Shown here: positions 1 through 7,222 of the stretch, piece by piece
Position numbering within the stretch: position 1 is the first letter of the stretch
How the letters are laid out: every line of letters starts with the position of its first letter
From: Rickettsiales bacterium
GTDB lineage: Bacteria; Pseudomonadota; Alphaproteobacteria; Rickettsiales; UBA1997
Reading direction: 5' to 3'
NCBI GenBank assembly: GCA_947425005.1
Contig: CANDYP010000046.1
Span: forward strand, 1 to 9,492
DNA length: 9,492 nt
Translations under genes and position numbers: made by a program
Notes under the pieces: generated by a model
What the model saw: the letters and a program-made list of their open reading frames with translations, nothing else
Database searches by the model: none
What the model was told of the DNA's origin: nothing

Positions 1-40
1 CCTGATAAGGGGGGTAGGGGGGTTTCTCGTCCCAACTTCA
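1..40. repeat. Palindromic element, copy A (right arm only, cut by window edge)
   Basis: The sequence CCTGATAAGGGGGG, then TAGGGGGG, then TTTCTCGTCCCAACTTCA matches the right arm of the complete copy at 7972-8081, apart from the TGATAA/TGACAA core variant and a few tip bases. The left arm would lie outside the window. The copy ends 22 bases before the dacA-like start codon, so any dacA promoter must lie within or upstream of it. The tip GTCCC is shared with the copy at 1471-1601. Confidence 0.85.
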
Positions 41-62
41 CACTAAAAAACAAATTAAAAAA

Positions 63-1286
63 ATGACCAAACACCTTTTAATCCTGATCTCACTCCTCTT
101 CGCAACCCCGGCATTTTCCCAGGAAATTGGCTGTGGCACCAAATATTCCTCTCTCGTCGTCGACGAATCCAGCGGGGATATTTTGTTCGAAAAAAGATCG
201 GACGACACAGCCTATCCCGCCTCTCTAGTCAAGATGATGACGCTCTATTTAACTTTCGAAGCTCTTGATCAACACAAGCTGGATTTTGAAAAAACTTTAA
301 CAGTTTCGGCGCGCGGCGAAGAGATCGCCAAAGTGAATAACGGTAACACTTTGCGCCTCAAAGAAGGCGACAAAATCACGGTAAAAGAAGCGGTCTCAGC
401 AGTGATTGTAAAATCATTCAATGAGGCTGCAGTCACTCTAGCAGAAGGGATTTCCGGCAGCGAGTGGGAGTTTGTACGCAAGATGAATGAGAAAGCAGCA
501 CAACTTGGAATGGCGAATAGCAGCTTCCGAAATGCTAGCGGATTACACGAAGAAGGGCAGTACACCAGTGGCTACGATCTAGCTCGTCTAGCGGTGGCAC
601 TCAAAAAAGACTTCCCGCAATATTACCCATTATTTGCGATGAAAAATTTTTCATTCCGCAAGCAAAAATACGGAACTCACAATCACGTTTTGCTCGAATA
701 CAAAGGTGCAGAAGGCATGAAAACTGGCTTCACCAACGCTTCAGGATTTAATTTAGTGAGTGCGGCTTCGAGAAATAATTCACGAATTATTTCGATCGTC
801 TTGGGCTGTCCAACCCACCAAAGTCGCGACAAATACACCAAACAACTTTTGGATGTTTGCTTTAAAAAATTACGCGGAGAGCAGGTTTTTGCGAAGCTGA
901 CTAAGGGCTTTGATTACTGCGTGAAAGATGAGGATGTCGTGAAGCAGGCCGTGTTGGAACAAGCTGTTGCAGTTGCTCCTCAAGATGAGGTGGAAAAAGT
1001 TGAAGTTGTGCAAGTGATTGAGCAGAAGATTGAAGTCCCCGAAGAGATGTCTCTAGAGGCGTCTCGAGAAGCATCTGAAGAAGAGGTGGTGAAAGAAGCG
1101 GTACAGGCCGTGTTGCAAACGGCACCACAGGCAGTGCTGCCGGCGAAGAAAATACTAGTTGCAGAAATCTCAAAAAAGAAAATTCCGGAAAAGAAAATGA
1201 TCTTAAAAAAATCGGCAGTGACAAAAAAAACAGTGACTAAAAAAACAGCGGTCAAAAAAGTTTTTAAGCTAAAAAAATCGCACTAA
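63..1286 (+). CDS. dacA: D-alanyl-D-alanine carboxypeptidase (peptidase S11, PBP5/DacA family)
   Basis: This is a periplasmic penicillin-binding enzyme that removes the terminal D-Ala from peptidoglycan pentapeptides. Residues 1-19 form a signal peptide (MTKHLL, hydrophobic core, AFS before Q20). All three active-site motifs of the family are visible: SxxK at S54-K57, SxN at S118-N120 and KTG at 220-222. The catalytic domain ends near residue 280. Beyond it there is no recognisable PBP5 C-terminal beta domain and no clear amphipathic membrane anchor. Instead residues about 285-350 are rich in Glu, Val and Ala, and residues about 363-407 are strongly Lys-rich, with repeated KKT/KKS steps. The start follows an A-rich leader without a Shine-Dalgarno. 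The TAA stop overlaps the stop of the convergent ybdD-like gene. Family assignment is certain; the exact paralogue (dacA, dacC or dacF type) is not. Confidence 0.93.
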   Translation: MTKHLLILISLLFATPAFSQEIGCGTKYSSLVVDESSGDILFEKRSDDTAYPASLVKMMTLYLTFEALDQHKLDFEKTLTVSARGEEIAKVNNGNTLRLKEGDKITVKEAVSAVIVKSFNEAAVTLAEGISGSEWEFVRKMNEKAAQLGMANSSFRNASGLHEEGQYTSGYDLARLAVALKKDFPQYYPLFAMKNFSFRKQKYGTHNHVLLEYKGAEGMKTGFTNASGFNLVSAASRNNSRIISIVLGCPTHQSRDKYTKQLLDVCFKKLRGEQVFAKLTKGFDYCVKDEDVVKQAVLEQAVAVAPQDEVEKVEVVQVIEQKIEVPEEMSLEASREASEEEVVKEAVQAVLQTAPQAVLPAKKILVAEISKKKIPEKKMILKKSAVTKKTVTKKTAVKKVFKLKKSH

Positions 1287-1462
1287 CAGCAGCGGTTAAT
1301 TCTACTCCATTTGTTTTTTTGTTGGGCTTCGAAGAAAGATTTTTTGTCGAGGGGAGGGGTATTGGGATGGTGTTTGACGTGATGTTGTAAATAATTTTCG
1401 TAAGCAAAATTTCCGTCAATGTAGTTTTTTAGGGATTTGAAGAGGGTTAGGAATTTTTTCAT
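1283..1462 (-). CDS. ybdD: YbdD/YjiX-family small protein, CstA-associated
   Basis: This 59-codon gene reads ATG at 1462-1460 to TAG at 1285-1283. The protein begins MKKFLTLFKSLKNYIDG, has a YENYLQHHVKHHPNTPP segment (residues 21-37), then KKSFFEAQQ, and ends RCC. That pattern matches E. coli YbdD, recalled as DYDNYVEHMRVNHPDQTP, then EEFFRERQ and a C-terminal RCC. The family is small and soluble, is encoded next to CstA/BtsT carbon-starvation transporters, and is thought to assist pyruvate uptake. Some bacterial relatives carry selenocysteine near the C-terminus; here both residues are Cys (TGC TGT). The start overlaps the cstA stop as ATGA, which suggests translational coupling. The stop overlaps the convergent dacA stop by 4 bases. 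Confidence 0.9.
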   Translation of the reverse strand: MKKFLTLFKSLKNYIDGNFAYENYLQHHVKHHPNTPPLDKKSFFEAQQKNKWSRINRCC

Positions 1463-3615
1463 TTTTGGTTTGAGTTTGGGACGAAAAACCCCCCTACCCC
1501 CCTTATCAGGGGGGCATTAACTGGATAACCGAACTCGGTCTGAGCCCCCCTGATAAGGGGGGTGGCCGCATGCCGGTCACGGGGGTTTTTCGTCCCAGAT
1601 TCTTTTCCCTTCAAACAACTCCTCACCCCCTCAATCACCACAATCCACAGAACCACCAAAAAGCTTAGCGCAATGTATCCCACCAGTTTTTGATTGAAGA
1701 TTAAATCTTGAGTAAGGGCGATTTTTTCGGTGCCGATTACCAGGGCGTTGTCGAGTGCATTTTGCAAACTGCTTGCCTTTGCGAAGAAGCCGATTTTTTC
1801 GTCAGCAGAAAAAACTTTTGTGAGTACGGCTGAAGTGGTAACTACAACTAAAAAAGCTAAAGGAATTGCCGTAACGAAGGCGTATTTTTTCTTGCCACTT
1901 TTGACGATTAAAACAGTTGCCAAAGACATCGCAATACCAGCAAGCATCTGGTTCGACATTCCAAAAAGCGGCCACAAAATATTAACGCCACCACTTGGAT
2001 CCATCACGCCCAAATAAAGAAAATAGCCCCAAGCCGCCACGATCAAAAAGCTGGCTAAAATGGCCGAAAAAATTGACGAATTATTGCCGAGAGGTTTGTA
2101 GATATTTCCCAGCATGTCTTGAAGCATGAAGCGGGCAACGCGGGTGCCGGCGTCCAATGTTGTCAAAATAAAAATTGCTTCAAACATGATGGCGAAGTGG
2201 TACCACATTGCCAGCATGCCTTTACCAAATGTGCCGCCGAAAGCTGACGAAAAAATGCTGGCCATTCCAAGTGCCAAAGATGGAGCGCCGCCGGTGCGCG
2301 AGAAAAGTGAGTTCTCGCCCATGTCGCGTGCTAGGCTATCCATCTCATCCACCGTCACGGGGAAGCCCCAGGAGGTGATGGTTGCGACTGCTAATTGAGC
2401 ATCTCCGCCACCAAGTGCGGCATTGGGAGAGTTGACTGCAAAATAAACTCCCGGTTGCAAAACGCAGGCGGCAATAATGGCCATGATGGCGACTGAGCCC
2501 TCGAGTAACATGCTGCCGTAACCGATGAGGCGAATATCTTTTTCGCTAGAAATAATTTTCGGCGTAGTGCCGGAAGCAACCAAAGCGTGAAAGCCGGAAA
2601 TGGCGCCACAGGCAATCGTAATGAATAAAAATGGAAAAATTTTGCCGCTAAAAACCGGGCCGGAACCGTCGATAAATTGAGTGAGAGCGGGCATTTGAAT
2701 CTCGGGGCGGAAAATTAAAATCGCCACGGCGAGTAAAAAAATTGTGCCCAATTTTAAAAATGACGAAAGGTAATCACGAGGCGCGAGCAAGAGCCAGACT
2801 GGCAGTGTCGCCGCGAGAAATCCGTAAACAATGACCGACAAAGCTAAAAATCTGGCGTCGCGATCAAAGATGTAAGACAGCGCGGAATCGTAGTGGACGA
2901 TCTTTCCGCCGTAGACCGCGAGTAAAAATAAAGTGATGCCGATGACGCTGCCCTCTAAGACGGCGCCGACTCGGATGCGTGAAATGTAGAGCCCAATAAA
3001 CATCGCAATGGGGATTGTCATTGAAACGGTGAAAGTGCCCCAAGGGCTGTGCATCAAGGCTTTCACGATGATTAATCCTAGAACCGAGATTAATATTACG
3101 ATGATTGCCAAAGTGCCAATCATGGCGGCGTAGCCTGCGACAGCGCCGATCTCGTCTTTGATCATTTGTCCTAAACTTTTTCCGTCACGTCTTACCGAGG
3201 AAAATAAAATCACCATGTCTTGCACAGCGCCGCCCAAAACTGATCCGATTAAAATCCACAAGACGCTGGGCAAGTAGCCGAACTGTGCCGCCAAAGTTGG
3301 GCCAATCAGCGGACCTGGTCCAGCAATGGCTGCGAAGTGATGTCCGAAGACAATCCATTTATTTGTCGGAACAAAATCTTTGCCGTCATTTTTTTTGTGA
3401 GCGGGAGTGATGCGAGTGTCGTCAATTGCTAAAATTTTTGCGGCGATGAAGGCGCTGTAAAAGCGGTAAGCTGTGAGTTGTGTGCAAATGCAGGCGACGA
3501 TCAACCACAGTGAAGAAATTTTTTCGCCACGAATTACGGCAATGCCGGCAAAAGAAATAGCGCCAATAATTCCGATAAAAACCCATGTCGCTAAGTCGCG
3601 AAAATCTTTTTTCAT
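1459..3615 (-). CDS. cstA: Carbon starvation protein CstA, peptide/pyruvate transporter
   Basis: CstA is a polytopic inner-membrane protein induced in carbon starvation in enterobacteria and linked to peptide and pyruvate uptake. The sequence is colinear with E. coli CstA: an N-terminal membrane helix with an IGAISFAGIAVIRGE-type segment, VPTNKWIVFGHHFAAIAGPGP around residues 82-102, PVWLLLAPRDYL, SGFHALVASGTTPK, LDAGTR followed by RFMLQD, and LWPLFGMSNQMLA. I chose ATG at 3615 (718 residues) because it aligns with the E. coli N-terminus; an in-frame TTG at 3660 would add 15 residues with no homology. The conserved part ends after the last membrane helix. Residues 672-715 are encoded by a palindromic repeat element and read in frame, followed by NQK and the stop. 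The stop overlaps the ybdD start (ATGA). The gene is transcribed away from popZ. Confidence 0.95.
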   Translation of the reverse strand: MKKDFRDLATWVFIGIIGAISFAGIAVIRGEKISSLWLIVACICTQLTAYRFYSAFIAAKILAIDDTRITPAHKKNDGKDFVPTNKWIVFGHHFAAIAGPGPLIGPTLAAQFGYLPSVLWILIGSVLGGAVQDMVILFSSVRRDGKSLGQMIKDEIGAVAGYAAMIGTLAIIVILISVLGLIIVKALMHSPWGTFTVSMTIPIAMFIGLYISRIRVGAVLEGSVIGITLFLLAVYGGKIVHYDSALSYIFDRDARFLALSVIVYGFLAATLPVWLLLAPRDYLSSFLKLGTIFLLAVAILIFRPEIQMPALTQFIDGSGPVFSGKIFPFLFITIACGAISGFHALVASGTTPKIISSEKDIRLIGYGSMLLEGSVAIMAIIAACVLQPGVYFAVNSPNAALGGGDAQLAVATITSWGFPVTVDEMDSLARDMGENSLFSRTGGAPSLALGMASIFSSAFGGTFGKGMLAMWYHFAIMFEAIFILTTLDAGTRVARFMLQDMLGNIYKPLGNNSSIFSAILASFLIVAAWGYFLYLGVMDPSGGVNILWPLFGMSNQMLAGIAMSLATVLIVKSGKKKYAFVTAIPLAFLVVVTTSAVLTKVFSADEKIGFFAKASSLQNALDNALVIGTEKIALTQDLIFNQKLVGYIALSFLVVLWIVVIEGVRSCLKGKESGTKNPRDRHAATPLIRGAQTEFGYPVNAPLIRGVGGFFVPNSNQK
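1471..1601. repeat. Palindromic element, copy B, inside the 3' end of cstA
   Basis: This copy has terminal inverted repeats TGGGACGAAAAACCCCC (1477-1493) and GGGGGTTTTTCGTCCCA (1581-1597). Its paired inner cores are CCCCCCTTATCAGGGGGGC (1497-1515) and GCCCCCCTGATAAGGGGGG (1544-1562). The outer left tip TGAGTT at 1471 matches the complete copy at 7972. One arm carries a 17-base segment, GGCCGCATGCCGGTCAC, at the place of two bases in the standard arm. The net +15 bases keeps the reading frame open. On the minus strand it encodes about 44 C-terminal residues of CstA, including APLIRGVGGFFV. Confidence 0.9.
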
Positions 3616-3687
3616 TTTTGTTGTAATTTTTTTTGTGATCAAAAAAACTGCGCCCGACAAAAGCGAGTTTCAAACAGATTGGTGAAA

Positions 3688-3716
3688 TTGTAGACATCTT
3701 GCCCCGCCAGTAAAAT
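3688..3716 (+). promoter_or_regulatory. Candidate sigma70-type promoter for the popZ-leuD-fabI run
   Basis: A -35-like TTGTAG (3688-3693, 3 of 6 consensus bases) and a -10-like TAAAAT (3711-3716, 5 of 6) are separated by 17 bases. Initiation would fall near 3723, leaving a short leader that contains AGGA at 3728-3731, four bases before the popZ start. It lies in the divergent gap between cstA and popZ. The match is by eye and is only suggestive. I could not pick a convincing cstA promoter on the other strand. Confidence 0.35.
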
Positions 3717-3735
3717 CAACATATCTCAGGACTTC

Positions 3736-4983
3736 ATGACAGAAAAAAATACTCTTTCGATTTTGGAAAACATCAAGAAAAAAATGCAGAAGTTTGACCA
3801 AAAACCGAAAAAAATTGAGACGGTTTCTGACGTGAATGATGAGTTCGAATACATCTCTTCAAGTAAGGGAAAAGCGCCGGAAAAATATTCTGATCGAGAA
3901 GAAAAATCGTCGATTGAAAAAGAATTGTACGAGACTTCTAAAGAGATGACGACACCTCTAGATCCAGTAATCTCAACTCCTCAAGTTGAAGAAGTAATTA
4001 AACCAGAAATAAAATTTGAACCGAAAATTACGTCGGGAAGCGATGATTTAAATTTGGATGATTTGGGTTTGGATGACGAAGATGATTTTGATTTGAAGAT
4101 GGAAAATGATGTGGCGATCGCTTCGCAACCACTGCCGAATAATCCAGCGCCTCAGCCGGTTGCAAGTGAAGAAGTTGCAGAAGAAGAGCTAGATTCAGAA
4201 GAGTTAGAGCATGAGGAAGATGATCTAGATTTAGACTTGGATTTGGATGAAGATCTCGAGGAAGATGTAGTAACGGATGCGGTAGCGCAAAATCCTCAAG
4301 CAGCTCCCACGATGGAAGATGATTTAGATCCCAAAGAAGAATCAAAAAAAGATGATGATGACATTGATCTCGATGAATTGTTAAAAGAAGAAGAGTCGGA
4401 GAAACAGCCAGAGCCTTCAAAACCAGCAGAAGTAGCTCCTTTGAAGACGGCGGAAGTAGCTCCTTCTAAAACACAATCAGATATTGATGAAGAGGATTTT
4501 TTAAAAGATTTAGATTTGGAAGAAGAGGCTACAATTAAAGTTCCACAAGAAGAGAAAATCACAACCCAGAGTTCATTAAATAATGACGACGATTTTCTTG
4601 ATGACATTGATTTGGATGAAGATGATTTGGCAGAGGCCGCTCCGAAAGTAGCTCCTTCAGCTCCTGTTCAAGAGGTGCCAGCGCCAAAGATTTCTGAGCC
4701 GATGAATTTTGAAACAGCTCCGCAAGAAACCAAAAATATTTCCGAACCTAAAATTTTACGCCAAGAAACCGTTGAAGAAGCTTCGCAATCAATCAAAAAA
4801 TTAATTGATGCTGGTAGCATGATTAACGACATGAAGGGCTTTTCACAAAATCATCCGATTTTTACTGAGATCGCCATGCAGATTTTGGAACCAAAATTAG
4901 AAGCTTGGTTGAACGAACATCTTCCACAATTAGTTGAAAAAATTGTGCAGGAAGAAATCAAAAAAATTATGCCCAGAGGGTGA
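3736..4983 (+). CDS. popZ: PopZ-like polar organizing protein (DUF2497 C-terminal domain)
   Basis: PopZ of Caulobacter self-assembles at cell poles and tethers the centromere partition complex and signalling proteins. This 415-residue protein has the same three-part plan. A short N-terminal helix, LSILENIKKKMQK (residues 7-19), resembles the EEILASIRRII-type N-terminal binding helix. A long disordered middle (about 45-340) is rich in Asp, Glu and Pro, with repeated acidic blocks such as DDLDLDLDLDEDLEED. A C-terminal helical region, about 374-411, contains LEPKLEAWLNEHLP (384-397) and VEKIVQEEIKKI, close to the PMLKEWLDANLP and VERLVEREIERI pattern recalled from PopZ. The middle is much longer and more acidic than in Caulobacter PopZ (about 177 residues in total). 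A weak AGGA lies four bases before the ATG. Function is inferred from the C-terminal motif and the architecture. Confidence 0.78.
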   Translation: MTEKNTLSILENIKKKMQKFDQKPKKIETVSDVNDEFEYISSSKGKAPEKYSDREEKSSIEKELYETSKEMTTPLDPVISTPQVEEVIKPEIKFEPKITSGSDDLNLDDLGLDDEDDFDLKMENDVAIASQPLPNNPAPQPVASEEVAEEELDSEELEHEEDDLDLDLDLDEDLEEDVVTDAVAQNPQAAPTMEDDLDPKEESKKDDDDIDLDELLKEEESEKQPEPSKPAEVAPLKTAEVAPSKTQSDIDEEDFLKDLDLEEEATIKVPQEEKITTQSSLNNDDDFLDDIDLDEDDLAEAAPKVAPSAPVQEVPAPKISEPMNFETAPQETKNISEPKILRQETVEEASQSIKKLIDAGSMINDMKGFSQNHPIFTEIAMQILEPKLEAWLNEHLPQLVEKIVQEEIKKIMPRG

Positions 4984-4996
4984 AACTGATTGTAAT

Positions 4997-5016
4997 TTAA
5001 CCGCTGCGTTGGTTAA
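4997..5016 (+). other. Small hairpin in the popZ-leuD gap
   Basis: TTAACC (4997-5002) and GGTTAA (5011-5016) can pair around the 8-base loop GCTGCGTT, just after the popZ stop. No T-run follows, so it is not a convincing intrinsic terminator. It may be a weak RNA stem or chance. The rest of the 91-base gap shows no clear promoter. Confidence 0.2.
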
Positions 5017-5074
5017 TTTCACCTCTCTCATTTCTGAAGAATCGAATTCAACTTTTTTAAATCCCCCCAAAATA

Positions 5075-5680
5075 ATGGATAAGTTCAACACTGTCAGTTC
5101 AGTTGCTGCGCCAATGCCTCTGATCAATATCGACACCGATATGATCATCCCAAAACAGTTTTTGAAAACGATTAAAAGAACTGGTTTGGGTAAAAATCTT
5201 TTTCATGAAATGCGTTTCGATCTAGAAGAAAAAGAGATCGCTGATTTCGTTTTGAACAAACCAGCTTACAGGCAAGCTAAGATCTTGGTTGCCAAAGATA
5301 ATTTTGGTTGCGGATCAAGCCGAGAACACGCTCCTTGGGCTTTAGCTGATTTCGGAATTAGCTGCGTTATTGCACCATCTTTCGCTGATATTTTTTTCAA
5401 CAACTGTTTTAAAAATGGCATTCTGCCAGTCATTCTGCCGTCAGATCAGGTTTCCGAATTATTAGAATTCGCCACTGATGAGCAAAATAGCATCACCATC
5501 GATTTACCCAAACAAGAAGTTCGCGCTGCCAACAAAATTTACAAATTTGAAATCGACAATTTTAAGAAATATTGCTTGCTCGAAGGGCTTGACGATATCG
5601 GCTTAACTTTGAAAAAAGAGGATAAAATCCAAAATTTCGAAACTCGTAACAGACAAGAAGTCTCTTGGCTTTATTCCTAA
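5075..5680 (+). CDS. leuD: 3-isopropylmalate dehydratase small subunit
   Basis: LeuD pairs with LeuC to form the iron-sulfur isomerase that converts 2-isopropylmalate to 3-isopropylmalate in leucine synthesis; this subunit supplies the swivel domain. The 201-residue product matches the usual length. It shows INIDTDMIIPKQFLKT (residues 17-32), TGLGKNLF, the signature DNFGCGSSREHAPWAL (75-90), SFADIFFNNCFKNGILP and GLDDIGLTL near the end. The frame is open back to 4934, inside popZ, but ATG at 5075 aligns with the family N-terminus (MDKFNTVSSVAAPMPLIN). No leuC or leuB is in the window, so the partner must be encoded elsewhere. The gene lies 91 bases after popZ and 28 before fabI, probably cotranscribed. 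Confidence 0.94.
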   Translation: MDKFNTVSSVAAPMPLINIDTDMIIPKQFLKTIKRTGLGKNLFHEMRFDLEEKEIADFVLNKPAYRQAKILVAKDNFGCGSSREHAPWALADFGISCVIAPSFADIFFNNCFKNGILPVILPSDQVSELLEFATDEQNSITIDLPKQEVRAANKIYKFEIDNFKKYCLLEGLDDIGLTLKKEDKIQNFETRNRQEVSWLYS

Positions 5681-5708
5681 TCCTACCAACCAAAAACTAC
5701 TACAAAAC

Positions 5709-6527
5709 ATGACAATTCTAGCAGGAAAAAAAGGTCTAATCATGGGCGTTGCAAATAACCGCTCAATTGCTTGGGGCATCGCCGAAGAAGCAAAAAAATA
5801 CGGCGCTGAATTAGCTTTTACTTACCAAGGCGAAGCTTTGCAAAAGCGTGTAGAGCCTTTAGCTGCCTCTGTCGGATCTGACATCGTTCTTCCTTGCGAC
5901 GTTAACGATCCTGAATCTGTTAAAAAAGTTTTTGAAGTTCTTGAAGAAAAATGGGGCAAGTTAGATTTCCTGGTTCATGCCATCGCTTACTCCGACAAAG
6001 AAGAACTGCGTGGCAAATATTTGGACACTAGCCCGAGTAATTTTGTGAACACGATGAACATCTCTGCCTTCTCTTTAGTTGCGGTTTCAAAAGAAGCTGA
6101 ACCTCTAATGAAAAAAGCCGGCGGCGGAAGTGTCATCACTTTAAGTTACTACGGCGCTGAAAAAGTAATGCCGCACTACAACGTAATGGGCGTTGCCAAA
6201 GCTGCTCTCGAAGCAAGTGTGCGTTACCTTGCAATGGATATGGGTAAAGACAATATCCGCGTTAATGCAATCTCTGCCGGTCCAGTAAAAACCCTGGCAG
6301 CTAGCGGAATTGGTGACTTCAGACTCATCTTCAAATGGAACGAATACAATTCTCCACTGAGACGCAACATTGATTTAAAAGACGTCGGCGGCGCTGGCGT
6401 GTTCTTATTGAGCGAACTCGGCTCCGGTGTTACCGGCGAAGTTCTTCATGTTGATGCGGGATACCACATCGTCGGCATGAAAGCCCCTGACGCTCCTGAT
6501 ATCTCAATCGTAAAAGATAACGAATAA
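5709..6527 (+). CDS. fabI: Enoyl-[acyl-carrier-protein] reductase (NADH), FabI type
   Basis: FabI catalyses the last step of each fatty-acid elongation round, reducing trans-2-enoyl-ACP, and is the target of triclosan. The 272-residue protein is a short-chain dehydrogenase with a Rossmann fold. It begins GKKGLIMGVANNRSIAWGIA (residues 6-25), with the FabI-type GxxxxxSxA cofactor loop. The active-site region has SYYGAEKVMPHY followed by NVMGVAK, giving catalytic Tyr157 and Lys164 in the FabI Y-x6-K spacing. RVNAISAGPVKTLAA and the closing VTGEVLHVDAGYHIVGM are also family hallmarks. The last dozen residues (APDAPDISIVKDNE) are a non-conserved tail. It is the final gene before the terminator at 6532. 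No Shine-Dalgarno is evident; the leader is ACTACTACAAAAC. Confidence 0.96.
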   Translation: MTILAGKKGLIMGVANNRSIAWGIAEEAKKYGAELAFTYQGEALQKRVEPLAASVGSDIVLPCDVNDPESVKKVFEVLEEKWGKLDFLVHAIAYSDKEELRGKYLDTSPSNFVNTMNISAFSLVAVSKEAEPLMKKAGGGSVITLSYYGAEKVMPHYNVMGVAKAALEASVRYLAMDMGKDNIRVNAISAGPVKTLAASGIGDFRLIFKWNEYNSPLRRNIDLKDVGGAGVFLLSELGSGVTGEVLHVDAGYHIVGMKAPDAPDISIVKDNE

Positions 6528-6531
6528 TTTT

Positions 6532-6566
6532 AAAAAGCCGCCGGGGCAGTTGACCGGCGGCTTTTT
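6532..6566 (+). terminator. Intrinsic terminator after fabI
   Basis: A perfect 13-base stem, AAAAAGCCGCCGG (6532-6544) and CCGGCGGCTTTTT (6554-6566), closes a 9-base loop and ends in a run of five T. It begins five bases after the fabI stop and should end the popZ-leuD-fabI transcript. The A-run on the other side would let it work in both directions. It separates fabI from gmk, so gmk either has its own promoter or depends on readthrough; no good promoter is visible between 6567 and 6585. Confidence 0.92.
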
Positions 6567-6585
6567 GTTGACCTACGAGACAAAT

Positions 6586-7212
6586 ATGTTCATCAACCAC
6601 GACCCTTTCCTCATCATCATTTCATCCCCCTCCGGCGCAGGCAAATCAACCCTCTGCCGCATGGTAGTGCAAAATGATCCTCTGATTAAACTTTCGATCT
6701 CCGTTACAACCAGAGCGCAAAGACCTCAAGAAGTTCACGGCCAACATTACTACTTCATCACCAAAGATGAATTCCAAGAAATGGCCGAAAAAAATGAACT
6801 TCTAGAAAAAGCCGATGTCTTCGGCAACAATTACGGCACGCCCAAAAAACTCATCGAAGACGAATTAAACAACGGCAACTGCATCCTCTTCGACATTGAC
6901 TGGCAAGGCGCCAGACAGATCAAAGAAAAATTTGATTCTGACTCCGTAGTCTCAATTTTTATCCTGCCGCCCTCACTCAAAGAATTAGAAAGAAGATTGC
7001 GCGGTCGCGCTCAAGACCCCGAAGAAGTAGTGCAGGGCCGCATGAAAAAAGCCCAAGACGAAATCAGCCATTTCGGCGAATACGATTTTATTTTGATCAA
7101 TGACGACCTCAACAGTACCTACAACAAAATCCGCTCCATCATCGAAAGCAAACGCAGCGCCAGAATCTCTAAATCCGATTTGCAAAAATTTGTTTCAGAG
7201 AATCTAACTTAA
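6586..7212 (+). CDS. gmk: Guanylate kinase
   Basis: This enzyme phosphorylates GMP to GDP with ATP, an essential cytosolic step of purine nucleotide supply. The 208-residue product has the family P-loop SPSGAGKST (14-22), the GMP-binding segment SVTTRAQRPQEVHGQHYYF, the DIDWQGARQIK segment and the lid-region LERRLRGRAQDPEEVVQGRM. The length is typical. I chose ATG at 6586, which places the P-loop about 14 residues from the N-terminus as in other guanylate kinases. An in-frame TTG at 6550 would start inside the terminator hairpin and is unlikely. dedA follows 10 bases after the stop, so the two are probably cotranscribed. Confidence 0.96.
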   Translation: MFINHDPFLIIISSPSGAGKSTLCRMVVQNDPLIKLSISVTTRAQRPQEVHGQHYYFITKDEFQEMAEKNELLEKADVFGNNYGTPKKLIEDELNNGNCILFDIDWQGARQIKEKFDSDSVVSIFILPPSLKELERRLRGRAQDPEEVVQGRMKKAQDEISHFGEYDFILINDDLNSTYNKIRSIIESKRSARISKSDLQKFVSENLT

Positions 7213-7222
7213 AACCTCCTCC

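Noticed and set aside
901..1255. Two overlapping minus-strand open frames under the 3' end of dacA
   Set aside because: They lie opposite the low-complexity Lys/Glu-rich tail of a well-supported gene; open antisense frames are expected from such codon composition and the products look like no family.
3631..3645. CRP-like site upstream of cstA
   Set aside because: Only a half-site (TGTGATC) is present; no second half at the right spacing.
3616..3660. TTG start for cstA adding 15 residues
   Set aside because: The added residues have no counterpart in E. coli CstA, whereas ATG 3615 aligns well.
4028..4607. Minus-strand open frames opposite the acidic part of popZ
   Set aside because: GAT/GAA-rich coding sequence leaves few stops on the other strand; the products are low-complexity His/Leu/Pro or Ser runs.
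4934..5074. 47-residue N-terminal extension of leuD overlapping popZ
   Set aside because: It has no resemblance to LeuD, and ATG 5075 matches the conserved family N-terminus.
6550..6585. TTG start for gmk, 12 codons upstream
   Set aside because: It lies inside the terminator hairpin, and ATG 6586 gives the normal distance to the P-loop.
6568..6596. Promoter for gmk from TTGACC at 6568
   Set aside because: The matching -10 position would fall inside the gmk coding region and reads CATCAA.
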